Assembly: GCA_035515075.1 (NCBI GenBank)
Contig: DATJBZ010000012.1
Span: forward strand, 62,001-126,000
DNA from: Moheibacter sp035515075
Lineage (GTDB): Bacteria > Bacteroidota > Bacteroidia > Flavobacteriales > Weeksellaceae
Reading direction: 5' to 3'
Length of the DNA stretch: 64,000 nt
Part shown: positions 16,150-24,736 of the stretch, piece by piece
Numbering within the stretch: the stretch's first letter is position 1
How the letters are laid out: every line of letters starts with the position of its first letter
Notes under the pieces: generated by a model
What the model was told of the DNA's origin: nothing
Databases searched by the model: none
What the model saw: only the letters and a program-made list of their open reading frames with translations
Program-made: the position numbers and the translations under genes

Positions 16150-16791
16150 TTATTCCATGCGGTACAAACCTGTTTTGATAGCGAACAAGACCAAACCTAC
16201 ACGGTTTTTGATGTTCAATTTGGCAAATACTGCATCCCTATAATTGTCAATTGTTTTGGGGCTCAAGAACATTTTTTCAGCGATTTCTTTGTAAGTCAAG
16301 TCTGTGCATGCCAATTGGATGAATTGAATTTCTCTTTCTTTCAATTCTTCTAATTCATGTTGTTTGTTTTTTAAACTGCCCAACAAAGCATCGGTCACAT
16401 TTTGGGTATGAAAAAATCCATGGGCCAAAGTCGTGTTCAAAGCTTGGTACAATATGTCTTTTTGGATGTCCTTGCTCAAATATCCTTTGGCGCCTGCTTT
16501 GAGCATTTGAATGATCGTATGCTCACCTTCTTCTACTGAAAGTGCCAAAACTGCAATGTGAGGATGTTCTTTTGATAGGACTTTTGTGGTTTCAATGCCA
16601 TTCAACACAGGCATGTTGATGTCCATCAAAACAATTTCAGGTTGGATTTTTTTAGCGTCCAGTGCGTGGAGTAATTCCAAACCATTTTTAAAAATTCCTT
16701 CGATTTGGAAATTGTCAAATCCTTCGATAAGATTTCCAATGGCTTGTGACAATAAGGTGTGGTCGTCGACTATGGCTACTTTATGTTTCAT
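16150..16791 (-). CDS. NarL/FixJ-type response regulator
   Basis: 213 aa two-domain regulator. The receiver domain has the acidic pair DD at 9-10, the phospho-acceptor D57 in VLMDINMPVLNG, and a conserved K in GAKGYLSKD. A LuxR-type helix-turn-helix covers about 145-210 (LTYKEIAEKMFLSPKTIDNYRDAV). The gene overlaps the upstream kinase gene by 11 bp and closes a four-gene minus-strand cassette. Targets are unknown. Confidence 0.92.
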   Translation of the reverse strand: MKHKVAIVDDHTLLSQAIGNLIEGFDNFQIEGIFKNGLELLHALDAKKIQPEIVLMDINMPVLNGIETTKVLSKEHPHIAVLALSVEEGEHTIIQMLKAGAKGYLSKDIQKDILYQALNTTLAHGFFHTQNVTDALLGSLKNKQHELEELKEREIQFIQLACTDLTYKEIAEKMFLSPKTIDNYRDAVFAKLNIKNRVGLVLFAIKTGLYRME

Positions 16792-17542
16792 GGTATTTTT
16801 TTTGAATGGTCAATTTCGTTCCATTTTTTTTGATGGATGCAATGTTGATGTCTGCGGCGATCAGTTGCGCCCTGGTTTTGATGTTCTTTAAGCCGATGCC
16901 TTTGAAATCGTCCAAAGGGTCAAAGCCAATGCCATTGTCCCTAATTTGAATGGTCAATAGATGAGGTTGGTAGTTGAAATGGATGGACAATTCTGTTGCG
17001 CGGGCATGTCGAATGGTATTGGAGAAAAATTCTTGGATCATTCTAAAAAAAATGATTTCATCTTTTTGTGGAATGTCAAATGGCGTTCCACTGATGTTGA
17101 ATTCTGCATGGATAAAATTCATGCGATCAAAACGTTCAATTTCGTTGTTGACGGCTTCAAGTATCCGCATGTTTTTTAAACTTTCTGGATTGATTGACCT
17201 TGATAGTGCTTTCAATTCACGCAGTGCATTGCCTAAAATCTCCACCGAATCTTTGATTTTTTCCTCGTTATTTTGTGCGTTTTGAAGGTGGATTTTTGCC
17301 AAAGTGACCAATTGACCAATGTTGTCATGCAATTCCCAACTGATGTTTCGGAGTGTTTCTTCCCTGATTTCAATTTGTGATTCTGCCAACTCTTGTTCAA
17401 ACCGCTTTTTCTCATCCATTTGTTCTTGGATCAACTTGTTTTTTCGATGATTGAAAATGACAAACAAGAATACCATCGCCAAAGGTGCCAGGAGCATGAA
17501 GGCAAAGAGAATGGCCAATATTTTATCGTTTTCCTGCAACAT
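16781..17542 (-). CDS. Sensor histidine kinase (HisKA_3 type) with minimal sensor region
   Basis: 254 aa kinase from ATG 17542 (a TTG at 17551 is possible). One TM helix (about 8-31) leads directly into a coiled coil and the DHp motif ISWELHDNIGQLVTLAKI with phospho-acceptor H72, then a HATPase domain with IQEFFSNTIRHA, IRDNGIGFDP and GIGLKNIKTRA. There is no sensor domain. It overlaps the upstream seven-TM gene by 20 bp and the regulator gene by 11 bp, suggesting the membrane neighbour supplies the signal input. Confidence 0.9.
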   Translation of the reverse strand: MLQENDKILAILFAFMLLAPLAMVFLFVIFNHRKNKLIQEQMDEKKRFEQELAESQIEIREETLRNISWELHDNIGQLVTLAKIHLQNAQNNEEKIKDSVEILGNALRELKALSRSINPESLKNMRILEAVNNEIERFDRMNFIHAEFNISGTPFDIPQKDEIIFFRMIQEFFSNTIRHARATELSIHFNYQPHLLTIQIRDNGIGFDPLDDFKGIGLKNIKTRAQLIAADINIASIKKNGTKLTIQKKYHET

Positions 17543-18134
17543 AAAAACCAATGATATAACTTCCGTACAATAACAAATTCAACAAGACAATTGCTAGGGC
17601 ATAAAATTCATCTACATGAAATCCCATGCCTACCATGAGGGACAATGGAACGTATCCAATATAAAATATCAGCATGCCGGACACGATCCAAAACGCAGGC
17701 AATTGCTGGTAATGTATCACTTCTTTTGACCGCAACAATTTTGCGAAAAAAACAACTGAACCGACCAAAACCATGATTGATTGGAAGTTGACGGCTGTTT
17801 TTAACAAAGGGCGCATCACACCTTTGCTGTAAATGTCATAGATAACTGCTGCTGCAAATAAGCCCAACAAAATCCATTTGATCATTTTTAGATTCAACAA
17901 ACGATCAAACCAATACAAATACACCAAAAATGACAGCATGATGTAAACATTGTACAGCAATCTTATTTTGAAGTTGAGGGCAATGTAGGTAGCCAGAAAC
18001 TCATTGATCAACGAGTAAATAAGAAAAGGCAAAAATATCCACAAAGCGGTATTTTTATAGCTTTTCCAATTGTACAAAGCAAATAAACAAGCAATGAATT
18101 GAAGTGCTAAATAAGTGTAGTTCTGGATACCCAT
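17523..18134 (-). CDS. Seven-TM membrane protein linked to a two-component system, unknown
   Basis: 203 aa from ATG 18134 (MGIQNYTYLALQF); the longer frame to 18209 starts inside the lipoprotein gene upstream. Seven hydrophobic segments fill nearly the whole chain, with charged loops of 5-15 residues and no soluble domain. No family was recognised. The gene lies 19 bp after the lipoprotein gene and overlaps the kinase gene by 20 bp. A role as membrane sensor or sensor partner is an inference from this tight packing. Confidence 0.6.
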   Translation of the reverse strand: MGIQNYTYLALQFIACLFALYNWKSYKNTALWIFLPFLIYSLINEFLATYIALNFKIRLLYNVYIMLSFLVYLYWFDRLLNLKMIKWILLGLFAAAVIYDIYSKGVMRPLLKTAVNFQSIMVLVGSVVFFAKLLRSKEVIHYQQLPAFWIVSGMLIFYIGYVPLSLMVGMGFHVDEFYALAIVLLNLLLYGSYIIGFYVAGKR

Positions 18135-18153
18135 TGAAATTTCTTTATTGGTT

Positions 18154-18699
18154 TTAATTGCCCAAACCTGTGCTTTGGAACATGTCATCTGGAACGCCGG
18201 CACCACCAAGATTCAAACGATCAGCGCTCACGATGTTCAGATTGTCTTGTAAATCATCGCCATTGCTAGGGTTGATTGTCGGGACGAAAAACACGGTTTG
18301 CCTTGGTTCCATCGATCCATTGCTTTGGTTTTCTTGGTATTTGGTCCCCATGTAAACCCTCAAGCCGAGTTTTCCTTTGTATCCTTTGTCATTAACATGT
18401 TGTTCCATGTAGGCGATGTATTGTTTGACTTCATCCAATTCAAACCAAATGTAGCGTCCTGCTCCTTCATAATTGGGATAGCTGCCAGACATCGTCTCTT
18501 GGATACGTCCGTAAAATTCAGTCAGGTATGCTTGTTCCATTTCATCGGCTTCTGCGACAGAAATTAACCCATTGGGGTTTCCGCAAGGAACTTGTACGGA
18601 ACAATGAAGGTGATCTGTGCCATTGGCCGCATCATCATTTTTGCAAGACGATAAAGCGATCACCATCCAAGTAGCGGTAAGTAAATAGAGTGTTTTCAT
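18154..18699 (-). CDS. Lipoprotein of unknown function, first gene of the signalling cassette
   Basis: 181 aa predicted lipoprotein (signal peptide to ALSSC, lipid Cys19). The mature part has a C-x5-C pair (HCSVQVPC), an aromatic/acidic middle (YIWFELDEVKQYIAYMEQHV) and a Gly/Asn-rich end. No domain was recognised. It is 19 bp upstream of the seven-TM gene and apparently co-transcribed with it, the kinase and the regulator. It could be a ligand-sensing lipoprotein or an output of the system; the sequence does not decide. Confidence 0.55.
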   Translation of the reverse strand: MKTLYLLTATWMVIALSSCKNDDAANGTDHLHCSVQVPCGNPNGLISVAEADEMEQAYLTEFYGRIQETMSGSYPNYEGAGRYIWFELDEVKQYIAYMEQHVNDKGYKGKLGLRVYMGTKYQENQSNGSMEPRQTVFFVPTINPSNGDDLQDNLNIVSADRLNLGGAGVPDDMFQSTGLGN

Positions 18700-18783
18700 A
18701 AAGTGTTTTTTAATTTGTTACTATAAAAATATGGAACTATTTGATTCAAAGTTAGTTTTTCAATTGTTTTTTCTATCTTCAAT

Positions 18784-18813
18784 AAAAAAGCTCCATTTTC
18801 TGGGAGCTTTTTT
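18784..18813 (-). terminator. Terminator after the LamG lipoprotein gene
   Basis: AAAAAAGCTCC and GGAGCTTTTTT form an 11-bp stem around an 8-base loop, with A/T tracts on both sides. It lies 31 bp past the LamG gene stop on the minus strand. Confidence 0.82.
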
Positions 18814-18844
18814 AAAAAAGAATTTGATCATGTTATTCTAAAAT

Positions 18845-19663
18845 TTATTGACAGCAAGCGGTGAGTTGAAACAATTCAATGGCTTCGATTTGTGTCAGTT
18901 CGCGTTTGTAAATGATGACATCATCCAACAAGCCAGTATATTCTTTGCCCAAAAACAGATCGCCGACATTGTTTGTGCCTTGTGGACTGTTGCATCCAGT
19001 GTTGGGGGTGTTGGTAGAGAGGATCCCATCGACATACATTTTTGTGCCAGCTGGCGTTCCATCAGAAGTGACTACAATGTGGTGCCAGACATTTTTTGAA
19101 GGGTCATAGATGCAAGTCGTATCGCCGTAAGGATTGTTGATGCCATCGCCCCATAAGCTATAATCATTCACACCAAATACTGAATTTCTACAATCAGACA
19201 AAGACAATGACCATTGTCCATAAGTGTCTGGACAATGCAAGCCAGTATCACGGCCAATCAATTGTTCGTACCAGCCTCCATCTCTTGTGCCTGAGGTTTT
19301 GAACCATAGCGAAATTGAAAAAGCTTGGTTGTCAAAATCGTTGATGAAAGTAGGATTGGCATAGGTTAGAAAGTCGCCATTGTTTCTGTCAAATGAGAAG
19401 GCGCAATTGGCATTTCCATTTCTGTCTTGCGCGGCTACCGCCGTGGTAGGATTGTTCAAATGACGGCCGTTACCTGAAAAGTCATTCAAGGATCCACCGG
19501 AAAAAGGGTAAAATGCAAGGACATCATTTTGAAGATGCGTTGGAAGGCAAGAAGCTGCCGGAATAGGGTCTTCTGAGATTGGTTCTTCATCATCGTTGTT
19601 ACAAGAAACGATCAAGCCTATGATGACAATGAGATACAGTAGATTGAATTTTAAATTTTTCAT
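18845..19663 (-). CDS. LamG/concanavalin-like domain lipoprotein
   Basis: 272 aa lipoprotein; ATG 19663 gives the signal peptide MKNLKFNLLYLIVIIGLIVSC with lipid Cys21, while the upstream in-frame start adds a charged stretch. A single LamG/pentraxin-like jelly roll covers about residues 50-270: LAFYPFSGGSLNDFSGNGRH, AFSISLWFKTSG, WHHIVVTSDGTPAGTKMYVDG, and FLGKEYTGLLDDVIIYKREL. These domains usually bind carbohydrates or act in adhesion. The binding partner is unknown. It is monocistronic, with its own terminator. Confidence 0.8.
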   Translation of the reverse strand: MKNLKFNLLYLIVIIGLIVSCNNDDEEPISEDPIPAASCLPTHLQNDVLAFYPFSGGSLNDFSGNGRHLNNPTTAVAAQDRNGNANCAFSFDRNNGDFLTYANPTFINDFDNQAFSISLWFKTSGTRDGGWYEQLIGRDTGLHCPDTYGQWSLSLSDCRNSVFGVNDYSLWGDGINNPYGDTTCIYDPSKNVWHHIVVTSDGTPAGTKMYVDGILSTNTPNTGCNSPQGTNNVGDLFLGKEYTGLLDDVIIYKRELTQIEAIELFQLTACCQ

Positions 19664-20036
19664 GCCGAATGTTTTTTTAAGATTATTAAAAGATTTCTTA
19701 AGCAAATTTTGTGAATCTTGATGGCATGTACATTAGGCATATCCACTCTTCTGTCAGGGTGAAAACACCCTATTTGTCCAATGCCTGAATTTGATGTTGT
19801 GGAAGTTTGGGTTGAAGGTGATCTGAATGTGTTGGATGTTCAATTGTTGCTGTGAGATTTTTATTGTCCTTCTATTGATGTGATTTGGGTTGAAAAAGAT
19901 TGAAAGCAACGAATTTATCTATCCATGGGGAATGACAGTTTTCAACTAATCCCTTTGCATAGGCTTCATTGCACTTTTTCTCACAAAAAAAGCCAGAAAT
20001 CAATCTGGCTTTTTGTATAATCGTTTTTAATTTTAT
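19664..20036. other. Intergenic region between the LamG and accC genes
   Basis: 373 bp without a convincing gene. It holds a small perfect hairpin AGGGTG-AAAA-CACCCT at 19756-19771 without a T tail, and the accC terminator at 19985-20014. The LamG gene promoter must lie here, but no clear TAnnTTTG box was found on the minus strand. Confidence 0.6.
19985..20014 (-). terminator. Terminator of the accB-accC operon
   Basis: AAAAAAAGCCAGA and TCTGGCTTTT form a perfect stem with a six-base loop; the minus strand carries a T7 tail. It is 23 bp past the accC stop. Confidence 0.85.
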
Positions 20037-21395
20037 TTAGAAATTATCCGCATAAGAGGGATCCAATTCAAAGGTATCCATAAATGCAGTGGTATAATTT
20101 CCAGCGATGTAATCTGGATCATCCATCAATTGACGATGGAAAGGAACTGTTGTTTTGATGCCTTCGATGTAAAATTCATCTAAAGCCCTGCGCATTTTAG
20201 CCAAAGCTTCTTCACGCGATTGTGCCGTAACAATCAATTTCGCAATCATCGAATCATAATAAACAGGAATGGTGTAACCCGCATAAACGTGGGTATCTAC
20301 ACGAACACCATGTCCACCTGGGATGTTGATGTTGGTAATCGTTCCTGGTGAAGGTCTGAAGTTGTTGTAAGGATCTTCCGCATTGATTCGACATTCGATA
20401 GAATGCAATTGAGGAAAGTAATTTTTTCCAGAAATGGGTTCTCCTGCAGCGATAAGAATTTGTTCTTTGATCAAATCATAATCCACTACTTGTTCGGTGA
20501 TGGGATGTTCTACTTGGATACGGGTATTCATTTCCATGAAATAGAAATTTCCGTCTTTGTCCACCAAAAACTCTATTGTTCCTACGCCTTCATAACCGAT
20601 GTATTCTGCTGCTCTAACGGCTGCATCGCCCATTTTGATTCTCAATTCTTCCGTCATGAATGGAGAAGGAGTTTCTTCGGTTAATTTTTGGTGACGACGT
20701 TGGATGGAACAATCTCTCTCTGACAAGTGACAAGCACGACCCGTAGAATCTCCTGCTACTTGAATTTCAATGTGTCGAGGTTCCAAAATCAATTTTTCCA
20801 TGTACATTCCGCCATTTCCAAAAGCAGCCAAAGCTTCTTGAACAGCAGAATCCCAATGTTTTTCTAAATCTTTTTCGTCAAAAATCTCGCGCATTCCTTT
20901 ACCACCACCTCCTGCAGTTGCTTTGATCATGACAGGAAAGCCAATTTTTTTGGCCGTTTTTTTGGCATCGTCCAAATCTTTTAAAATTCCTTCAGAACCT
21001 GGAACGACAGGAACACCTGCTTCGATCATGGTCGCTTTGGCCGTAGCTTTGTCGCCCATTCGGTCGATTTGCTCAGGTGAAGCACCGATGAATTTGATGC
21101 CGGTATCTTTACAAGTTTTTGAGAATTTTGAATTTTCTGAAAGGAAGCCATAACCTGGATGGATGGCGTCTGCATCAGTGATTTCTGCAGCAGCAATGAT
21201 GTTGGAAATCTTCAAATAAGAATCCGCACTTGCGGCAGGTCCGATACATACTGCTTCATCTGCAAAACGAACATGCAAACTGTCTTGGTCTGCAGTGGAG
21301 TAAACCGCAACGGTTTTGATGCCCATTTCTCTTGCCGTACGAATGACACGCATGGCAATTTCACCACGATTGGCAATTAATATCTTTTTAAACAT
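20037..21395 (-). CDS. accC: Acetyl-CoA carboxylase, biotin carboxylase subunit
   Basis: 452 aa ATP-grasp enzyme that carboxylates biotin on BCCP, the first half-reaction of malonyl-CoA synthesis. It starts MFKKILIANRGEIAMRVIRT; the Gly-rich ATP loop MIKATAGGGGKGMR, the RDCSIQRRHQKLTEETPS segment and the active-site FMEMNTRIQVEHPITE motif are all present. Length is normal. It follows accB by 18 bp in the usual accB-accC order. Confidence 0.96.
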   Translation of the reverse strand: MFKKILIANRGEIAMRVIRTAREMGIKTVAVYSTADQDSLHVRFADEAVCIGPAASADSYLKISNIIAAAEITDADAIHPGYGFLSENSKFSKTCKDTGIKFIGASPEQIDRMGDKATAKATMIEAGVPVVPGSEGILKDLDDAKKTAKKIGFPVMIKATAGGGGKGMREIFDEKDLEKHWDSAVQEALAAFGNGGMYMEKLILEPRHIEIQVAGDSTGRACHLSERDCSIQRRHQKLTEETPSPFMTEELRIKMGDAAVRAAEYIGYEGVGTIEFLVDKDGNFYFMEMNTRIQVEHPITEQVVDYDLIKEQILIAAGEPISGKNYFPQLHSIECRINAEDPYNNFRPSPGTITNINIPGGHGVRVDTHVYAGYTIPVYYDSMIAKLIVTAQSREEALAKMRRALDEFYIEGIKTTVPFHRQLMDDPDYIAGNYTTAFMDTFELDPSYADNF

Positions 21396-21413
21396 ATTTA
21401 TGCAGTTTATGGC

Positions 21414-21887
21414 TTATGCTGGATCGATTAAAAACAAAGGCTGATCGTACTCGATCGGGCTTGAATCGTCCACCAATATTTTTACAATTTTTCCTGAAAC
21501 CTCAGCTTCGATTTCATTGAATAATTTCATGGCTTCAACAATACAAATCACACTTCCTACAGAAATGTTGTCACCCACATTGACAAAAGGATCTTTTCCT
21601 GGGCCTGAAGCGCGGTAGAAAGTTCCAATCATTGGTGATTTGATGGTGATGTATTTTGAATCCTCAGCAGCTTCGACGGCAGGCGCACCTGGATTGTCAA
21701 CTACAGCTTGAGCTTGGGGTACATTAGGCATTAAGGTAGGTTGCATCATCGGTTGTTGCGCATAGGTAATGTTGGGCTCAACCGAGTTTTTGATTTTAAT
21801 TTCAAAGTCTTTCATCTTCAAATTGACTTCTGCAACTTCAGACTTAGAAACAAACTTGATAAGATTCTGTATTTCTTTAAGATCCAT
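21414..21887 (-). CDS. accB: Acetyl-CoA carboxylase, biotin carboxyl carrier protein
   Basis: 157 aa carrier. An N-terminal helical part (1-35), a Pro/Ala/Gln-rich linker (about 40-75) and a C-terminal biotinyl domain with the EAMKLFNE motif are seen; the biotinylated lysine is K121. It carries carboxybiotin between AccC and the carboxyltransferase. The next upstream gene, rpmF, is about 100 bp away. Confidence 0.95.
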   Translation of the reverse strand: MDLKEIQNLIKFVSKSEVAEVNLKMKDFEIKIKNSVEPNITYAQQPMMQPTLMPNVPQAQAVVDNPGAPAVEAAEDSKYITIKSPMIGTFYRASGPGKDPFVNVGDNISVGSVICIVEAMKLFNEIEAEVSGKIVKILVDDSSPIEYDQPLFLIDPA

Positions 21888-21991
21888 AATGTAAAATTTA
21901 AAAATTGGCTAACAATAACCAAAGGTATAAAAAAAATAAAAAAGCTGCTCCTGATTTAGAAACAGCCCGTTCTCTTTGTTCTAAACGAATA

Positions 21992-22192
21992 TTATTCTAC
22001 GTCTTCGTTTGTTTGTTTTTCCATGACTACTTTTCCTCTGTAGTACATTTTCCCGTCTAACCAATAGGCTCTGTGGTACAAATGCGCTTCTCCAGTTGCT
22101 TTATCAATCGCAATTTGAGGCGCTTCAATTTTATAATGCGTTCTACGCTTATCTCTTCTGGTGGACGACTGTCTTCTCTTTGGATGTGCCAT
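21992..22192 (-). CDS. rpmF: 50S ribosomal protein bL32
   Basis: 66 aa basic protein starting MAHPKRRQSSTRRDKRRTH, the typical bL32 N-terminus. No CxxC zinc pairs are present, so this is a zinc-free form, extended by an acidic tail (KQTNEDVE). It follows the DUF177 gene by 22 bp, the common YceD-rpmF pairing. Confidence 0.95.
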   Translation of the reverse strand: MAHPKRRQSSTRRDKRRTHYKIEAPQIAIDKATGEAHLYHRAYWLDGKMYYRGKVVMEKQTNEDVE

Positions 22193-22214
22193 AACTTATA
22201 TTAATTTCCAGTTA

Positions 22215-22772
22215 TTATTGTTTTTTTAATTTTTTCAATTGTTCCCATCTTGGGTCGATCTCTTGATCATTTGATTCTTCGATTGCTTCATTTTCTTCCT
22301 TTTCTTCAAACAAGCCGTACTTTTCCAGCAATTCCAACATTTCAGAATGGCTTTCACCATTCAACACGGATGGATGAATTCTTTTTTGCGGCAAGGCCAA
22401 CAAAGCCATTTCATACAACATTTGCGCAATGTTCAACGTATGTTCACTTTGTGGTATCACCCAAATTTCGTCATCTGAGTCGTCGAATTCCTCGCCAAAA
22501 TTGACGATGATTTCACTGTCTCCAGCGATTGCTTCGGAATAGCGTTCATTGGTCACATCGCAAACTAAGTCTATGCTTCCACTCAAGTGGAATTTCAAAT
22601 CCAAAAAGTTGTTCTTTTTGTCCAAAATCACCTGCAAGGTCAAATCGGGTTGTTCAAAATCCTGTTCAAAATCAAATAAATCAAAGAACGATTGTGCCGC
22701 GTGAAAGTCAAATACATGCTCGCCTAAACTTAAACCCGCAAAGGAAACACCATAATTTCTCAACTTCTCCAT
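22215..22772 (-). CDS. DUF177 (YceD) family protein
   Basis: 185 aa protein of the DUF177 family, whose genes usually sit just before rpmF, as here (22 bp). The central FDLFDFEQDF ... SGSIDLVCDVTNERY segment (with a single Cys of the usual cysteine pair visible) and the acidic C-terminus (EEKEENEAIEESNDQEIDP) fit the family. In plants and bacteria it has been tied to 23S rRNA or ribosome maturation; that role is taken from the family. Confidence 0.85.
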   Translation of the reverse strand: MEKLRNYGVSFAGLSLGEHVFDFHAAQSFFDLFDFEQDFEQPDLTLQVILDKKNNFLDLKFHLSGSIDLVCDVTNERYSEAIAGDSEIIVNFGEEFDDSDDEIWVIPQSEHTLNIAQMLYEMALLALPQKRIHPSVLNGESHSEMLELLEKYGLFEEKEENEAIEESNDQEIDPRWEQLKKLKKQ

Positions 22773-22881
22773 GACACAAAAATGGTTGGCAAAGATAATA
22801 TATCTTATTGAAAAACAATAATTTTTTGATTTTAATTTAATATCAATGACTTAATCCACAAAATGGTTTGAAAACAAAGCC

Positions 22882-23943
22882 TTATCTATCTCGGTCCAAC
22901 TTCAAATTGTGGGATTTGAGCACATTGCTCGTTAACTCTTGGTATTCAGCTCTTTTTTTGAAAATTTGGATGGCTGTATAAGCCGCTTCTCGAAACGAAG
23001 TCTCATCTGCAATTCCTTTCCCTGCGATGTCATAAGCTACGCCATGATCGGGTGAAGTTCGTACAAAAGGAAGTGAAGCAGTATAATTCACGCCTTCTTC
23101 AAAGCAAATCGTTTTGAAGGGGGTCAACACTTGGTCGTGGTACATGCCCAACACTGCATCAAAGTTGTTGGCATTGGAAGTGAAAAAACTATCTGCGGCA
23201 TACGGTCCATAGACCAACATGCCTTTGTTGTACATTTCTTGGATGGCGGGTTGGATGATTTCATTTTCTTCCGATCCGAGCAATCCACCATCACCCGCAT
23301 GAGGGTTCAGTCCCAACACGGCGATTTTTGGACGGCTGATGCCAAAATCTTGCACCAAAGAATTGTTCAAGGCTTGAATTTTCTGGGTAATGCTTTTGGC
23401 TTGAATGTTTTTTGGGACTTCAGCCAGAGGCAAATGTTGGGTGGCCAAACTGACTTTCAATTGTTCTGAAACCAAAAACATCAACGGATTTCCTCCCCAA
23501 ACTTTGCCCAAATATTCGGTATGCCCAGGGAAATTAAAATCTTCGGATTGAATGTTGTTTTTGTTGATCGGCGCAGTCACCAAAAGGTCACAAATCCCAT
23601 TTTTTACTGCATCAGCAGCGGCTTGTAAAGATTCAAAGGCCATTTTTCCAGAAGCTTCTGTCGCAGTGCCGACTTCCATCGTTGCAGGTTCTTTCCAAAT
23701 GTTGACAACATTGATTTTGTTGGGAGCAATTTTATCCAAAGTAGGAATGCCATGAAATTGAACTTCTTTTAAGTCCAATTGGTTTTTACAATGATTCAAA
23801 TGCTTGGTTGAGCCAAAAATCACTGGCGTAAATAAGTCCAAAATGTCCTTATTGGCCAAAGTTTTTAAAATGATTTCGTAGCCAATGCCGTTGGTGTCGC
23901 CAACAGAAATCGCTACTTTAGGAAGGATATTGTAAGTGTTCAT
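22882..23943 (-). CDS. pdxA: 4-hydroxythreonine-4-phosphate dehydrogenase
   Basis: Pyridoxal-phosphate (vitamin B6) synthesis enzyme of 353 aa, oxidising 4-phosphohydroxy-L-threonine with NAD. Markers are the N-terminal KVAISVGDTNGIGYEI, the metal-binding histidines in FNFPGHTEYLG and MYHDQVLTPFK, and the TSPDHGVAYDIAGKG segment. It lies 110 bp upstream of the DUF177 gene on the same strand; co-transcription is possible but not shown. Confidence 0.94.
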   Translation of the reverse strand: MNTYNILPKVAISVGDTNGIGYEIILKTLANKDILDLFTPVIFGSTKHLNHCKNQLDLKEVQFHGIPTLDKIAPNKINVVNIWKEPATMEVGTATEASGKMAFESLQAAADAVKNGICDLLVTAPINKNNIQSEDFNFPGHTEYLGKVWGGNPLMFLVSEQLKVSLATQHLPLAEVPKNIQAKSITQKIQALNNSLVQDFGISRPKIAVLGLNPHAGDGGLLGSEENEIIQPAIQEMYNKGMLVYGPYAADSFFTSNANNFDAVLGMYHDQVLTPFKTICFEEGVNYTASLPFVRTSPDHGVAYDIAGKGIADETSFREAAYTAIQIFKKRAEYQELTSNVLKSHNLKLDRDR

Positions 23944-24055
23944 TGTATTTCTTATATATGGAACAAAGGTAAAGTTTCATCATTAGAAAGTCCTTTGTTT
24001 TTCAAATTATAATGGAATGGCTTTGAACTTCAAATGAATGAAATGGTCTTTGAGA

Positions 24056-24721
24056 TTATTGATTCGCCAAATTCGTCGTCATCCAAAGCATGAAGTCATG
24101 AAAATTTTGTGGGACTATCCCATGTCCACCATTGTATTCGTGGTATTCGTGTTGGATATTCAAATCCTTCAAAAGTATTTCGCCATTTCTTGCCCATTCT
24201 ACTGGGATGATCATGTCATCTTTTCCATGTGAAACAAAGAAGTTCAAATGATCAAAGGCTTTGTTTTTGTCGATGGTTTCTCCAATGAAGTTCGGTTCGG
24301 GATAACCGCTCAAAATCGCCACATGTTTAATTTTATCAGGAAAATTCAAAGCGATCGAATAACTCAAAATCGCTCCTTGGCTAAATCCACAAACCCAAAC
24401 ATTGGTTTTATCTAAATTTTCTTGAGACGTAATTGAATCGATAAATTCGACCAATTTATTTCTGGACTCAATTCCTTGTGGAATATTATTGAACTTCTCC
24501 ATATTCACGAAATCAATGGCATACCAAGCATACATTTCAGGAGCCAGCGTATGTAAAGCACGAACGCTTATCACGTGAAATTCATCGGGTAATTCCTCTG
24601 CAAAACTAAATAAATCGGCTTCGTTACTTCCGTAGCCATGAATCAAAAGCATCAAAGGATTTTTCTCCCTCTGGATGCGTGGTTTTTTTTCTAAATATTG
24701 AATTTGATTGATTTCTTTCAT
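24056..24721 (-). CDS. Alpha/beta hydrolase, carboxylesterase/phospholipase type
   Basis: 221 aa cytoplasmic esterase. The oxyanion segment LLIHGYGSNEADLF, nucleophile GFSQGA (Ser about 118), Asp in SHGKDDMIIPV and the His in YNGGHGI form the catalytic set of the phospholipase/carboxylesterase family. It has no signal peptide. The substrate is unknown. It lies 15 bp after the ABC transporter gene on the same strand. Confidence 0.85.
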   Translation of the reverse strand: MKEINQIQYLEKKPRIQREKNPLMLLIHGYGSNEADLFSFAEELPDEFHVISVRALHTLAPEMYAWYAIDFVNMEKFNNIPQGIESRNKLVEFIDSITSQENLDKTNVWVCGFSQGAILSYSIALNFPDKIKHVAILSGYPEPNFIGETIDKNKAFDHLNFFVSHGKDDMIIPVEWARNGEILLKDLNIQHEYHEYNGGHGIVPQNFHDFMLWMTTNLANQ

Positions 24722-24736
24722 AGTATTTTATATAAT

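Noticed and set aside
18845..19663. T9SS sorting domain on the LamG protein
   Set aside because: The C-terminus ends in FQLTACCQ right after the jelly roll; no sorting tail is visible.
19756..19771. Terminator formed by AGGGTG-AAAA-CACCCT
   Set aside because: Only a 6-bp stem with no T tail and no gene ending there; kept as an unexplained hairpin in the intergenic note.
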